62,663 nucleotides of DNA from an uncultured Faecalibacterium sp. (GCA_934533135.1 CAKTBG010000015.1:1-62663), one strand, 5' to 3'. Shown: positions 48,478-57,727, counted from the stretch's first letter. A program made the numbers and translations. Notes: a model not told the origin generated them from the letters alone.

Positions 48478-50298
48478 ATGTGTGGTATCGTTGGTTATGC
48501 CGGAAAGCGCAGTGCGCAGGATGTTCTGCTGGATGGACTGGAAAAATTGGAGTACCGCGGGTACGACTCGGCGGGCGTCGCGCTGGCACTTGCGGGCGGC
48601 ATCCGGGTGGTAAAAAGCAAAGGCCGACTGGAAAAACTGCGGGAGAGACTGGCGCAGGCGCATTTGGCAGAGAGTTTCTGCGGCATCGGCCATACCCGCT
48701 GGGCGACCCACGGCGAACCCAGTGATGTAAACAGCCACCCGCACTCGACCCCGCGGGTGAGCATCGTCCACAACGGCATCATTGAAAATTACGGCGCACT
48801 CAAGGAGCGTCTGGCGGCAAAAGGCTATGCCTTTGAGAGCGAGACCGACACCGAGGTGCTGGTCAAACTGATCGACAGCTGCTATCAGGGCGAGCCGCTC
48901 AAGGCACTGCACGAGGCCTTGGCCATGGTGCGCGGCAGCTACGCGCTGGCCGTCCTGTTCCGGGATTTCCCGGATACCCTCTTCGCCGTCAAGAAGGAAA
49001 GCCCCCTGATCGTGGGCTGGGGCGAGGGCGAAAACTTTGTGGCCTCGGATATCCCGGCACTGCTCAAGTATACCCGGAAGTACAGCGTCCTCGAGGAGGG
49101 CGATATGGCGGTGGTCAACGCCGCAGGCATCCGGTTTTACGATGCGTTCGGCGAGCCGGTGCAGCGGGAGATGCTGACGGCCGACTGGGATCAGGAGGCG
49201 GCTGAGAAGGGGGGATACCCCCATTTCATGCTCAAGGAGATCAACGAGCAGCCCACGGCGATCACGGCGACCGTCAGCCCCCGGGTGGAGAATGGGATGC
49301 CCGACCTGCGGATCCCGGAGCTGACCGACGAACGGCTGCGCGGCATCGGCGCGGTGCATCTGGTGGCCTGCGGCACGGCCATGCACGCCGGTATGGTGGG
49401 AAAAGCCGCCATCGAGACGCTGGCGCGGGTTCCCGCCGAGGTGGACATCGCCAGCGAGTTCCGCTACCGCGACCCCATCCTGAACCCCAACGATCTGGTC
49501 ATCATCATCAGCCAGTCGGGGGAGACCAGCGACACGCTGGCTGCGCTCAAACTGGCCAAGAGCCGGGGCATTCCGGTGCTGGCCATCGTCAATGTGGTCG
49601 GCAGCTCGATCGCCCGCGCTGCCGATTATGTGCTCTACACCTACGCAGGCCCTGAGATCGCCGTGGCGTCCACCAAGGCGTACATGGTGCAGATGTGTGT
49701 GCTCTACCTGTTTGCGCTCCGCTTGGCCTATGCAAAAGGCAAGCTGGAGGAAGCGGAGACCAAACGCCTGACCGCCGAACTGCTGCGTGCCAGCGAGGTC
49801 ATCAAGCCCCGTCTGGCCGACTGCGAGCAGATCAAGTATCTGGCCAGCCGGTTCGTCAACACCCAGAGCTGCTTCTTCATCGGGCGCGGGTTCGACTACT
49901 CCCTCTCGCTGGAGGGCAGCCTGAAGCTGAAAGAGATCAGCTACGTCCACTCGGATGCCTACGCCGCCGGAGAGCTGAAGCACGGCACCATCAGCCTCAT
50001 CACCGATGGCGTGCCGGTCATCGCGCTGGCGACCCAGAAACAGGTCTACGAAAAGACCCTCTCCAATGCCAAGGAGACCAAGAGCCGTGGGGCGCGGGTG
50101 ATCCTCTTCACCACCAAGGACGCCGCGGTGCCGGAGGGCGTGGCGGATTATGTGGTGCGTCTGGACGAATACGAGGATCTGCTGATGCCGCTCCAGCTCA
50201 TTGTGCCGCTCCAGCTGTTTGCGTATTATATGGCCGTCCTGCGCGGCTGTGACGTCGATAAACCCCGCAATCTCGCCAAGAGCGTGACGGTGGAATAA
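48478..50298 (+). CDS. glmS: Glutamine--fructose-6-phosphate aminotransferase (isomerising)
   Basis: First step of amino-sugar synthesis for peptidoglycan: fructose-6-P plus glutamine to glucosamine-6-P. The 606-residue protein begins MCGIVGYAG; after Met removal the cysteine is the glutaminase nucleophile, which fixes the start at 48478 even though an in-frame ATG lies at 48463. GHTRWATHGEPSDVNSHPH is in the glutaminase domain and two SIS sugar-isomerase domains follow (about 285-420 and 455-590) with SQSGETSDTLAAL and the conserved C-terminal KSVTVE. GGAGGT precedes the start. Its leader carries the glmS ribozyme. Confidence 0.97.
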   Translation: MCGIVGYAGKRSAQDVLLDGLEKLEYRGYDSAGVALALAGGIRVVKSKGRLEKLRERLAQAHLAESFCGIGHTRWATHGEPSDVNSHPHSTPRVSIVHNGIIENYGALKERLAAKGYAFESETDTEVLVKLIDSCYQGEPLKALHEALAMVRGSYALAVLFRDFPDTLFAVKKESPLIVGWGEGENFVASDIPALLKYTRKYSVLEEGDMAVVNAAGIRFYDAFGEPVQREMLTADWDQEAAEKGGYPHFMLKEINEQPTAITATVSPRVENGMPDLRIPELTDERLRGIGAVHLVACGTAMHAGMVGKAAIETLARVPAEVDIASEFRYRDPILNPNDLVIIISQSGETSDTLAALKLAKSRGIPVLAIVNVVGSSIARAADYVLYTYAGPEIAVASTKAYMVQMCVLYLFALRLAYAKGKLEEAETKRLTAELLRASEVIKPRLADCEQIKYLASRFVNTQSCFFIGRGFDYSLSLEGSLKLKEISYVHSDAYAAGELKHGTISLITDGVPVIALATQKQVYEKTLSNAKETKSRGARVILFTTKDAAVPEGVADYVVRLDEYEDLLMPLQLIVPLQLFAYYMAVLRGCDVDKPRNLAKSVTVE

Positions 50299-50310
50299 CA
50301 GGAACGAAAA

Positions 50311-50350
50311 AGGCTGCTGCACTTCTGTTGGGTGCAGCAGCCTCTTTTTT
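50311..50350. terminator. Bidirectional terminator between glmS and the coiled-coil gene
   Basis: Stem AGGCTGCTGCAC/GTGCAGCAGCCT with CTTTTTT on the plus side and an A-run (T-run on minus) on the other. Confidence 0.92.
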
Positions 50351-50376
50351 GTTTTGCGCGGAAAAGCACAGAGGGT

Positions 50377-50730
50377 TTACTGCAGCTTTTCCAGAATCTG
50401 ATCTGCGGTCATGCCGCCGGCCAGCAGCTTGTCCAGCACGGAAGAGACTTCCACCTTCCGAGCTTCGGCAGCAGCCTTTTCCTCTGCGGCGGCCTTTTTT
50501 GCAGCGGCCTTGGCGATCTGGGCATCGGCGGCCTTCCATGCCGCTTTTTTGGTTTTGATCTGCGCCTTCAGACGATCCAGATCGGCGTTCAGGGCAGCGA
50601 TCTCGGCGGTCAGCTGCTCCTTTTCGGCGGTCTTTTCTGCAAGAAGAGCCTCATAATCCTTGTTGGTCTTTTTTGCGGCGGCTTTCACACCGGTCTTGGG
50701 TTTATTTTTGCTTCCTTTGGGTCTGGGCAT
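50377..50730 (-). CDS. Small Lys/Ala-rich coiled-coil protein
   Basis: A 117-residue basic protein. The N-terminus PRPKGSKNKPKTG is AT-hook-like, the middle (about 30-95) is a continuous Ala/Lys/Glu coiled coil, and the C-terminus (SSVLDKLLAGGMTADQILEKL) is a short helical segment. Similar proteins are common in gut Clostridia without known function; nucleoid or ribosome association is possible by charge but unproven. GGGAGGAA lies upstream of ATG 50730. Confidence 0.75.
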   Translation of the reverse strand: MPRPKGSKNKPKTGVKAAAKKTNKDYEALLAEKTAEKEQLTAEIAALNADLDRLKAQIKTKKAAWKAADAQIAKAAAKKAAAEEKAAAEARKVEVSSVLDKLLAGGMTADQILEKLQ

Positions 50731-50786
50731 AATAAATTCCTCCCGTTTCAAATATGATTCGTCAGTGTGGGAACGAGTATATTTTG

Positions 50787-50815
50787 AGTATAGCATGAGG
50801 CAGGCTGTTTTTCAA
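50787..50815 (-). promoter_or_regulatory. Promoter of the coiled-coil gene
   Basis: Minus strand TTGAAA (50810-50815), 17-base spacer, TATACT (50787-50792). The stretch from here to 51013 is AT-rich; I see no gene in it. Confidence 0.8.
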
Positions 50816-51013
50816 TCTATATTTTTATTTTTATTTCGGCAGAAGGATCGGATGGAAAAATATTCTTTGCAAAGCGATACGCCCGTTTTCTATATCGTTT
50901 TTTGCGATTTTTCCGCGGGTCGCAGCGGGCAGATTTCTGAAAAATACGATGGTGCGCAGGAGGATTGGAAAGATTGCAGGAAAGATTATCAAAGTATTAT
51001 CCTTTTGTGAATT

Positions 51014-51056
51014 TTAGCACTCTTCTATTGACAGTGCTAATGAACGGTGCTATAAC
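51014..51056 (+). promoter_or_regulatory. CIRCE operator over the hsp20 promoter
   Basis: TTAGCACTC-N9-CAGTGCTAA (51014-51040) is the HrcA-binding CIRCE element with one mismatch. It overlaps the -35 TTGACA (51028-51033); TATAAC (51051-51056) follows after 17 bases. HrcA should repress in the absence of heat stress. hrcA is not in the window. Confidence 0.93.
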
Positions 51057-51175
51057 AGGGGCGTGCTCAGGAGGAAGGGCAAACGGAGAGCCGCAAGGCT
51101 CCCCGGAAGGCTCTTCCGAGTGGACGCTTCAGATTTTTTGCCCCGACCCGAACGCCGGGATTGGAGGAATGATTT

Positions 51176-51640
51176 ATGCTTATGCCGACTGTTTTCCATG
51201 AAAATCTGTTCGATGATTTCTTCGATCCGTTCTGGAATGACGCTGCACTGGAACGCGCGATGAACCGCGAGGCGCGTGACACCTTTGGGAAGCGCGGTGC
51301 AAACATGATGAAGACCGATGTCAAACAGACGGACAACGGCTACGAGGTAGCGGTTGATCTGCCGGGCTGCAAGAAGGAAGACGTTCAGATGGAACTGAAC
51401 GACGGCTACCTGACCATTCAGGCCGTGCGCAGCCACAGCAAGGACGAAAAGGATCAGCAGGGTCGCTATGTGCGGCGCGAGACCTTCTCCGGCACCTGCG
51501 CACGCAGCTTCTACGTGGGCGATGTGAAGAAGGAGGACATCCATGCAAAGTTCGAGGATGGCGTCCTGCACATCACGCTGCCCGGCTCTCAGCAGACGAA
51601 GGCTTTGCCTGAGAACCCGAATCGAATCGCAATCGAATAA
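51176..51640 (+). CDS. hsp20: Hsp20/alpha-crystallin small heat-shock protein
   Basis: ATP-independent holding chaperone, 154 residues. The alpha-crystallin domain (about 45-140) contains VDLPGCKKEDVQMELNDGYLTI and the GVLHITLPG motif; the C-terminal IxI-like tail (RIAIE) is present. The N-terminus has the phenylalanine-rich FDDFFDPFWND. ATG 51176 follows GGAGG by eight bases. CIRCE in its promoter marks it as an HrcA-controlled class I heat-shock gene, an uncommon assignment for hsp20. The leader is about 110 bases. Confidence 0.95.
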   Translation: MLMPTVFHENLFDDFFDPFWNDAALERAMNREARDTFGKRGANMMKTDVKQTDNGYEVAVDLPGCKKEDVQMELNDGYLTIQAVRSHSKDEKDQQGRYVRRETFSGTCARSFYVGDVKKEDIHAKFEDGVLHITLPGSQQTKALPENPNRIAIE

Positions 51641-51804
51641 AATGCCGGCCGTGTGTACCAAGTCACACACGCACATAAAGTGGCCCCGGAGAGCTGTAAC
51701 AGGCCCTCCGGGGTCATTTTGTTTCACGGTCTTTTGCGGCATTCAGAGCAGCCGCAACAACACGGGCAGGCCGCTGTGAGGGGGGAAATGGAAAATGCGC
51801 CCGA

Positions 51805-52734
51805 TCAGTCCTGCCGGTATTTATATGCGCCCTCGATGGCGTGGATCAGATCCACGATCAGGCTGTTGTAGGGCACCGACACATTGTAGCGGCGAGCCTG
51901 CTCCACGATGGCACCGTTGATGGCGTTGATCTCCGTGGGGATGCAGCGTTTCACATCCTGATACATGGAGGAGTAGCCCTTGCCTGCGTTCTCGCAGACG
52001 CGATGCACCATGTCCAGCACTTCCATATAAGAAAAGTGGGTGCCGTCGGCCTCGGCCACATCCACGGCCTCGCAGATCATCTTTTCGGCAAAGTCCCATG
52101 CGTACTGGTTTTCGATCATGTAGGCGATGGGGGTCTCGGTGATGGCGGTGAAGGTGTTGATGGACAGATTGACAAACAGCTTGCTCCAGATGATGCGCTG
52201 GATGTCGTCCGAAATGGCGGATTGGAAACCGGCTTCGGTCAGCAGGTTGGCCACCGTCTGCAGGTGGGGGTTTTCTTCCAGATTGCTGCCGATGGTGGTC
52301 ACGCCGTTTCCGCTGTGGCGGATCTTGCCGCCGCCCAGATTCACCGAGTTGTGCTTGCTGGTGCCGATGATGATGTTCTCGGTCTTGACGTACTTTGCAA
52401 TTTTGCGGTCGTTGCCCGCACCGTTCTGCAGGGTCATCACGAGGGTGTTTTCGCCAAACAGCCCTTTGTTTTCTTCCAGCGAGCTTTCGGTGTGGGTGGA
52501 CTTGACGAAGACGATGACGAGGTCGGCCACCTCTTTGCAGGTGCCGGACTTCATGGCGCGGACGCCTGAAAAATGCTGCTCGGTGCCGTCTTCTTCCAGC
52601 ACGGTGATGCCGTTCTGGTTGATGCTCTCCACCTGCGGCTCGTAGACGTCCAGCATGGTCACGTCATTGTGCTTGCTCAGATATGCACCATACAGGCAGC
52701 CCATGGTACCTGCGCCGATCACGATGATTTTCAT
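51805..52734 (-). CDS. panE: Ketopantoate reductase (ApbA/PanE) family protein, paralogue 2
   Basis: A 309-residue protein with the Rossmann start MKIIVIGAGTMGCLYGAYLSK, LQNGAGND near residue 100 and the catalytic-type block IIWSKLFVNLSINTFTAI (lysine of the family's KL motif) near 175. It is closer to genuine 2-dehydropantoate 2-reductases than the copy at 17635-18606. ATG 52734 lies 7 bases after GGAGG. No pantothenate partner gene is nearby, so the substrate remains open. Confidence 0.85.
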   Translation of the reverse strand: MKIIVIGAGTMGCLYGAYLSKHNDVTMLDVYEPQVESINQNGITVLEEDGTEQHFSGVRAMKSGTCKEVADLVIVFVKSTHTESSLEENKGLFGENTLVMTLQNGAGNDRKIAKYVKTENIIIGTSKHNSVNLGGGKIRHSGNGVTTIGSNLEENPHLQTVANLLTEAGFQSAISDDIQRIIWSKLFVNLSINTFTAITETPIAYMIENQYAWDFAEKMICEAVDVAEADGTHFSYMEVLDMVHRVCENAGKGYSSMYQDVKRCIPTEINAINGAIVEQARRYNVSVPYNSLIVDLIHAIEGAYKYRQD

Positions 52735-52787
52735 AGACATTCCTCCCGAAGTGAATTTTGCCAGACTCCTGTTTCCTATTGGAGATA

Positions 52788-52816
52788 AGCATAGCACACT
52801 TCGGTGCATTCGTAAA
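52788..52816 (-). promoter_or_regulatory. Promoter of paralogue 2
   Basis: Minus strand TTTACG (52811-52816), 17-base spacer, TATGCT (52788-52793). An 8-base inverted repeat, CCGAAGTG and CACTTCGG, spans the -10 and the leader and could be an operator. Confidence 0.65.
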
Positions 52817-52840
52817 CCGGGGAATCACGGTACGGCGGCT

Positions 52841-53962
52841 TCAGGGCAGGGGTTCTTTGGTCTGCAGGCGTCGGCAGGCATCCTCTTTGACCAGTTCGAT
52901 GACCACTGCGGTTAGGGGGATGAAGAAGAGGATGCCGATGATGCCAAAGAGATTTCCGCCGATCAGGGCGGCTACAAGGGTGTACAGGGGAGAAAGCCCC
53001 ACGGATTTTCCCACGACCCGGGGGTAGATGAACTGATTTTCAATGAACTGCACCGCAAGGTAAACGATGAGGCAGCGCACGGCCAGCACAGGATCCACCA
53101 AAAGCACGAGGAGCACGCTGACCACGCAGGAAATGAGTGCCCCAACGTAGGGGATGATGGCGCAGATGGCCGTCAATACGCCCACCAGACTGCCGTAGGG
53201 GATCCGGAACACCGAAAACGCAAAGGCCATGAGGACGCCGAGGATCACCGCCTCGCTGCACTGTCCGGTGAGGAAATTTGCGAAGGAGCGGCGGAACAGG
53301 CGGCAGAACTTCAGCACGAAGGCCGCATGGCGGGGGCTGAGATAGGCACACACCAGCGTGCGGGCGTGGCGGCACAGGCTCTCTGTTCCAAGAGACATAT
53401 AGATGGAGATGATCAGGGCAAACGAAGCCGTCACCACGATGTTCACCGTGGCGGATACGGCACCTACCGCATTGATCAGGACGGTGTCGATGCTGGCGGC
53501 GACCTTGTGCAGCAGCTGCTCCCAGTTGATGCCCTCCAGCCAGTGCAGCAGCCAGCCCATGTCGGCATCCTGCGCGTTTAGGTAGGCGACCCAGCCGGGG
53601 ATGTTTGCCTCGATCTGCAGATAGAGACTGTGAAAAGACTGCACAAGCTCCGGGATCAGCAGCGTCAGAGCAAGCACCAGCACCAGAAGAACGCCGAGCA
53701 GCGTGAGGAAGAAGCTGAGCAGATGGATGCTCTTGTCCGAGGGCTGCTTTTTGGCGTTGTGGAACAGCTGCTTCAGCCGCTTTTCCAGCCCGGCCATGGG
53801 CACATGGAGGAAAAGTGCCAGAATGCCGCCTGCGAGGATGGGCAAAACCAGATCCACGAGACCTGCAGCAAAGGCCAGAACGTCCGAAAGCCGCAGCAGG
53901 GCAACAAAAAGCGTTACCCCCACCACGGTGACGAGCAGGGTTTGTTTTGTGTTCGATTCCAT
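52841..53962 (-). CDS. AI-2E family transporter (PerM-like)
   Basis: A 373-residue permease of the AI-2E/PerM family, with about eight membrane helices. Typical pieces are LAFAAGLVDLVLPILAGGILALFLHVPM near the N-terminus, the PYVGALIS region and the QFIENQFIYPRVVGKSVGLSPL segment near residue 300. Members export signalling peptides or quorum compounds or act as Na+/H+ antiporters; the role here cannot be chosen. Own promoter at 54032-54059. Confidence 0.9.
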   Translation of the reverse strand: MESNTKQTLLVTVVGVTLFVALLRLSDVLAFAAGLVDLVLPILAGGILALFLHVPMAGLEKRLKQLFHNAKKQPSDKSIHLLSFFLTLLGVLLVLVLALTLLIPELVQSFHSLYLQIEANIPGWVAYLNAQDADMGWLLHWLEGINWEQLLHKVAASIDTVLINAVGAVSATVNIVVTASFALIISIYMSLGTESLCRHARTLVCAYLSPRHAAFVLKFCRLFRRSFANFLTGQCSEAVILGVLMAFAFSVFRIPYGSLVGVLTAICAIIPYVGALISCVVSVLLVLLVDPVLAVRCLIVYLAVQFIENQFIYPRVVGKSVGLSPLYTLVAALIGGNLFGIIGILFFIPLTAVVIELVKEDACRRLQTKEPLP

Positions 53963-54031
53963 GAAGATGTTCCTTTCCCGGAGCCTGCGGCTGCAAAATG
54001 CAAAGAGACCGTCTGCGGACTCTTTTTTCGT

Positions 54032-54059
54032 ATTGTACCAGAAGAAACCGGCTTGTCAA
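54032..54059 (-). promoter_or_regulatory. Promoter of the AI-2E transporter gene
   Basis: Minus strand TTGACA (54054-54059), 16-base spacer ending CTGG, TACAAT (54032-54037). The rest of the 310-base gap to ppk holds a short hairpin (GGGAAGATCCTCCC) and a possible TACAAT -10 at 54215 for ppk with no clear -35. Confidence 0.8.
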
Positions 54060-54276
54060 GACGCCGGGGAAAGGCGGCCCAAATTTCACAAACGCATCTG
54101 GGATGGGAAGATCCTCCCAGCGCGAATGCGATTGAATTTTGGTAAAATTTGTGTGCAGAAACAATTTTACCAGTTCCAGACCGATTCCTGATTTTTGATT
54201 TTACATTCGTGGGATACAATAAAGACGTTTGTAACCTGCGATCCGTTCTGTTCGGATCAAGAAAAGGGAGAGGAAT

Positions 54277-56343
54277 ATGGAACATATCGATCATTGCTAT
54301 GCCAACCGGGAGCTTTCGTGGCTGCGGTTCAATGAGCGCGTTCTGGAAGAGGCGGAGGATTCCCGCCTGCCCCTGTGCGAACGCCTGAGCTTTTTGTCGA
54401 TCTTCCAGAGCAATCTGGACGAATTCTTTATGGTGCGGATCGGAAGCCTGCAGGATCAGATGCTTCTGGATAAGAACGCACGGGAAAACAAAACGAACAT
54501 GACCAGCGGCGAGCAGATCGACGCAGCGATGGCGTTTATCCACAAGCTGACGGCACGCCGGGATGCAGCCTACAACAGCCTGCTGGAACATCTGTCGGAG
54601 CAGGGCATCCATCTGCTGGATTTTGCGCACATGGAAGAAGAAAGCTGTGCGGAACTGGAAAAGCTGTTCCGGCAGGATTATCTGCCGCTGCTGTCCAGCT
54701 TCCTCGTCAGCAAAAAGCAGGCGTTTCCGTTCTTGCGAAACAAGGGAACCTATGCCGTGGCCGTGCTGAGCACCAAGGCCGAGAAAAAGAAGATCGGCAT
54801 CGTGCCCTGCGGCAGCGAGATCTTCCCCCGGCTGGTGCCGGTGCCGGGGCGGACCGGCTGCTTCATCCTGTCGGAAGAACTGATCCTGCATTTTCTGCCG
54901 CTGCTTTACAAGGGGTACAAGGTCAGCAGCAAAACGCTGGCCCGCATCACGCGCAACGCCGACATCGACGCAGATCTGATCTACGACGAAGACCTGAACT
55001 ACCGCGACCACATGGCGGAGGTGGTAAAAAAACGCAAGAAACTGGCTCCGGTCCGTCTGGAACTGAGCCGGGAAATCGACCCGGAGATCATTCAGTCGCT
55101 GTGCAAGAGCCTGAAACTGGACGCCGCGCGGGTGTTTGCATACGATTCGCCGCTGGATCACTCCTTCCTGTTCCAGATTCAGGATCAGCTGCGCAGCCAC
55201 ACAGATCTGTTCTTTGCGCCGCGCCACCCGCAGCCCTCGCCTGCACTGGACGAGCGCAGACCCATCCTCCCGCAGATCATGGAGGAAGATAAGCTGCTCC
55301 ACTACCCGTATGAGAGCATCCGCCCCTTCCTGCAGATGCTGCACGAGGCGGCCTGTGACCCGGACGTGGTTTCCATCAAAATGACGCTGTACCGGCTGGC
55401 CAACCACAGCAAGGTGGTGGACGCGCTGGTGGAAGCCGCAGAAAACGGCAAACAGGTGGATGTTCTGGTGGAATTGAAAGCCCGCTTTGATGAGGAAAAC
55501 AACATCGAGTGGTCCCGGCTGCTGGAGCGGGCCGGCTGCCATGTGGTGTACGGCATTGAGGGGCTGAAGGTACATTCCAAGCTCTGCCTGATCACCCGCA
55601 GGACCCAAGACGGGATCTCCTTTATCACCCAGATCGGCACCGGCAATTACAACGAAAAGACCAGCCGCTTGTACACCGATCTTTCCTTCCTGACGGCGTC
55701 CAAGGAGATCGGTCTGGAAGCGACCGAAGTTTTCCGCGCACTGGATCAGGGCGAAACGGTGGATTCGGTCAAGAACCTGCTGGTGGCACCCCACTGCCTG
55801 CAGAACCGTCTGCTGAATCTGATCGACGGGGAGATCGAGGCAGCCGCCCGCGGCGAGGGCGGATACATCGGGATCAAGATCAACAGCCTGACCGATAAAG
55901 TCCTCATCCAGAAGCTGATCGAGGCAAGTCAGGCCGGAGTCCGGATTGATATGGTGGTGCGCGGCATCTGCTGCCTGCGGGCCGGCATCCCGGATGAGAC
56001 CGAGAATCTCCACATCATCAGCATCGTGGGGCGGTATCTGGAGCATTCGCGCATTTACATCTTCGGGCGGGGAGAGCGTGCCCGGTATTATATCGGCTCG
56101 GCCGACTGGATGACCCGCTCGACCCTCCGCCGCGTGGAGATCGCAGCTCCGGTCACGGCACCGGCGTTGAAAGCTCGGCTGCAGCACATTTTTGATACGA
56201 TGCTGGCCGACAACTGCAACGCCCGGGTGCAGCAGCCGGATGGCAGCTATGTGCGCCGGATGCCCGGTGCGGATGCGGTGGATTGTCAGGCATTGTTCTA
56301 TGAGGAAGCATATCAGGCCAATGTCCACTCGGCTCTGAAATAA
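54277..56343 (+). CDS. ppk: Polyphosphate kinase 1
   Basis: Polymerises ATP gamma-phosphate into polyphosphate. The 688-residue protein has all four Ppk1 domains: N-domain (NRELSWLRFNERVLEEA), head domain, and two phospholipase-D-like C domains with the phosphorylated histidine in GLKVHSKLCL near residue 432 and the GTGNYNEKTSRLYTD loop. DWMTRSTLRRVE near the end is the second conserved block. Length is standard. GGGAGAGG precedes the ATG. No ppx follows. Confidence 0.96.
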   Translation: MEHIDHCYANRELSWLRFNERVLEEAEDSRLPLCERLSFLSIFQSNLDEFFMVRIGSLQDQMLLDKNARENKTNMTSGEQIDAAMAFIHKLTARRDAAYNSLLEHLSEQGIHLLDFAHMEEESCAELEKLFRQDYLPLLSSFLVSKKQAFPFLRNKGTYAVAVLSTKAEKKKIGIVPCGSEIFPRLVPVPGRTGCFILSEELILHFLPLLYKGYKVSSKTLARITRNADIDADLIYDEDLNYRDHMAEVVKKRKKLAPVRLELSREIDPEIIQSLCKSLKLDAARVFAYDSPLDHSFLFQIQDQLRSHTDLFFAPRHPQPSPALDERRPILPQIMEEDKLLHYPYESIRPFLQMLHEAACDPDVVSIKMTLYRLANHSKVVDALVEAAENGKQVDVLVELKARFDEENNIEWSRLLERAGCHVVYGIEGLKVHSKLCLITRRTQDGISFITQIGTGNYNEKTSRLYTDLSFLTASKEIGLEATEVFRALDQGETVDSVKNLLVAPHCLQNRLLNLIDGEIEAAARGEGGYIGIKINSLTDKVLIQKLIEASQAGVRIDMVVRGICCLRAGIPDETENLHIISIVGRYLEHSRIYIFGRGERARYYIGSADWMTRSTLRRVEIAAPVTAPALKARLQHIFDTMLADNCNARVQQPDGSYVRRMPGADAVDCQALFYEEAYQANVHSALK

Positions 56344-56360
56344 GCGCGTTCGGCAAGCAA

Positions 56361-56407
56361 AAAGAGATCGGCAGCCCCTTTTTGAGGGGGAGGCCGATCT
56401 CTTTTTT
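56361..56407. terminator. Bidirectional terminator between ppk and the OadB operon
   Basis: Stem AAAGAGATCGGC/GCCGATCTCTTT with T-runs on both strands. Confidence 0.9.
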
Positions 56408-56454
56408 ATAAGTGCCGTTCTTTTGCAGCAGACAAAAGCGGAAAAGCTGCACGC

Positions 56455-56583
56455 TTACTTCCGGCGGGTCACCCGATTGAGCAGCATCACGGCCAGAACG
56501 ATGACGCCGATGACGAGAATGATGCCGACCATGCCGATGAGCATCATGGGCAGCGTGGTCATCCACGAAGAAAGATGAAGCAT
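56455..56583 (-). CDS. 42-residue single-helix membrane peptide downstream of the OadB-like gene
   Basis: A tiny protein, MLHLSSWMTT at the start, then one long hydrophobic helix (MMLIGMVGIILVIGVIVLAVMLL without polar residues) and a basic end NRVTRRK. GGAGGTGC precedes the ATG and the gene starts 13 bases after the OadB-like stop, so it is surely translated with it. Position is that of the OadG gamma subunit in oxaloacetate decarboxylase operons, but it is half the size and lacks OadG's cytosolic tail. It may be a stabilising subunit. Confidence 0.75.
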   Translation of the reverse strand: MLHLSSWMTTLPMMLIGMVGIILVIGVIVLAVMLLNRVTRRK

Positions 56584-56596
56584 AAAAGCACCTCCG

Positions 56597-57727
56597 TTAA
56601 GCCATCAGGGTCAGGATCAGGCCGCCGGCAATGACGGACGCGATCTGCCCCGAAACATTGACGCTGATGGAGTACATCAGCAGGAAATTCTGGTTGTCTT
56701 CTTCCAGACCCAGTTTGTTGACCACGCGGCCGCTCATGGGGAAGGCCGAGATGCCGGCTGCGCCGATCATCGGGTTCAGCTTTTTGCCCTCCGGCAGGAA
56801 GAGGTTCAGCAGCTTTGCAAACAGCACGCCGCCGGCCGTATCAAAGACGAAGGCCACCAGACCCAGCGCAAGGATGAGCAGGGTGTCCGGACGGACAAAT
56901 TTATCGGCGGTCATCTGCCCGGCGACCGTCAGACCCAGCACGATGGTGATGAGGTTGGCCAGTACGTTCTGTGCCGTTTCGCTGAGGGCGTTCAGCACGC
57001 CGCACTCCCGCAGCAGGTTGCCGAACATCAGGAAGCCGACCAGCGCGACACTGGCGGGGGCGACCATGCCGGCGATGATGGTCACCACAATGGGGAACAG
57101 GATCTTGGTCAGCTGGGAAACGCTGCCCTTTTCGTAGGGCATCCGGATGCGGCGTTCCTTCTGGGTGGTCAGCAGCTTGATGACCGGCGGCTGCACGATG
57201 GGCACCAGAGCCATGTAGCTGTATGCGGCCACCATGATGGCACCGAGGTACTGCGAGTTCAGGGTGTTCGCCACAAAAATGGCGGTGGGGCCGTCTGCTG
57301 CGCCGATCACCGCGATGGAGGCGGCGTCTTTCAGGTCAAAGAAGAAGCCCGCCAGAAACAGGGTGAAAAAGATGCCGAATTGGGCGGCCGCACCAAAGAG
57401 CATGAGCCACGGCTTTTCCAGCAGCGGGCCAAAGTCGATCATGGCACCGATGCCGATGAAGAGCAGCAGGGGAAACAGCTCGTTGGACATTCCCGCTTCA
57501 AACAGGGCGGAAATGGGGCCGACGGTATCGCCCTGCGTGATGGCTCCGGACAGGGGCAGGTTGACCAGAATGGCACCGAAGCCCATGGGCAGCAGCAGGC
57601 TTGGCTCCATCTTTTTGGCGATGGCAAGGTAGATGAGCAGCGCACCGATGCCCCACATCACCACCATCTGCCAAGTCAGATTTCCGAAGTTGGAAAACAG
57701 ACTTGCGAATGCGTTCAGAAAATTCAT
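56597..57727 (-). CDS. Sodium-pump decarboxylase beta-subunit family (OadB/GcdB-like) membrane protein
   Basis: A 376-residue polytopic protein (about ten helices) that matches the Na+-translocating beta subunit of biotin-dependent decarboxylases. Conserved blocks are MGIGALLIYLAIAK, the IGAADGPTAIFVANTL loop whose Asp carries Na+ in OadB, and AAGISAFPMSGRVV. The alpha (carboxyltransferase) and biotin-carrier subunits are absent, so decarboxylation cannot be assumed. The leader has a Mn2+-type aptamer and terminator, which points to a metal-responsive transporter. GGAGG precedes ATG 57727, and CCTCC just after the terminator could mask it. Confidence 0.88.
   Translation of the reverse strand: MNFLNAFASLFSNFGNLTWQMVVMWGIGALLIYLAIAKKMEPSLLLPMGFGAILVNLPLSGAITQGDTVGPISALFEAGMSNELFPLLLFIGIGAMIDFGPLLEKPWLMLFGAAAQFGIFFTLFLAGFFFDLKDAASIAVIGAADGPTAIFVANTLNSQYLGAIMVAAYSYMALVPIVQPPVIKLLTTQKERRIRMPYEKGSVSQLTKILFPIVVTIIAGMVAPASVALVGFLMFGNLLRECGVLNALSETAQNVLANLITIVLGLTVAGQMTADKFVRPDTLLILALGLVAFVFDTAGGVLFAKLLNLFLPEGKKLNPMIGAAGISAFPMSGRVVNKLGLEEDNQNFLLMYSISVNVSGQIASVIAGGLILTLMA

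Noticed and set aside
47269..50322. A 1017-codon minus-strand frame
   Set aside because: Antisense to glmS, its ribozyme and the repeat region; the sequence pattern is explained by those.
50816..51010. Short plus-strand frame before hsp20
   Set aside because: AT-rich, no ribosome site, no domain, and it overlaps the promoter region of the divergent gene.
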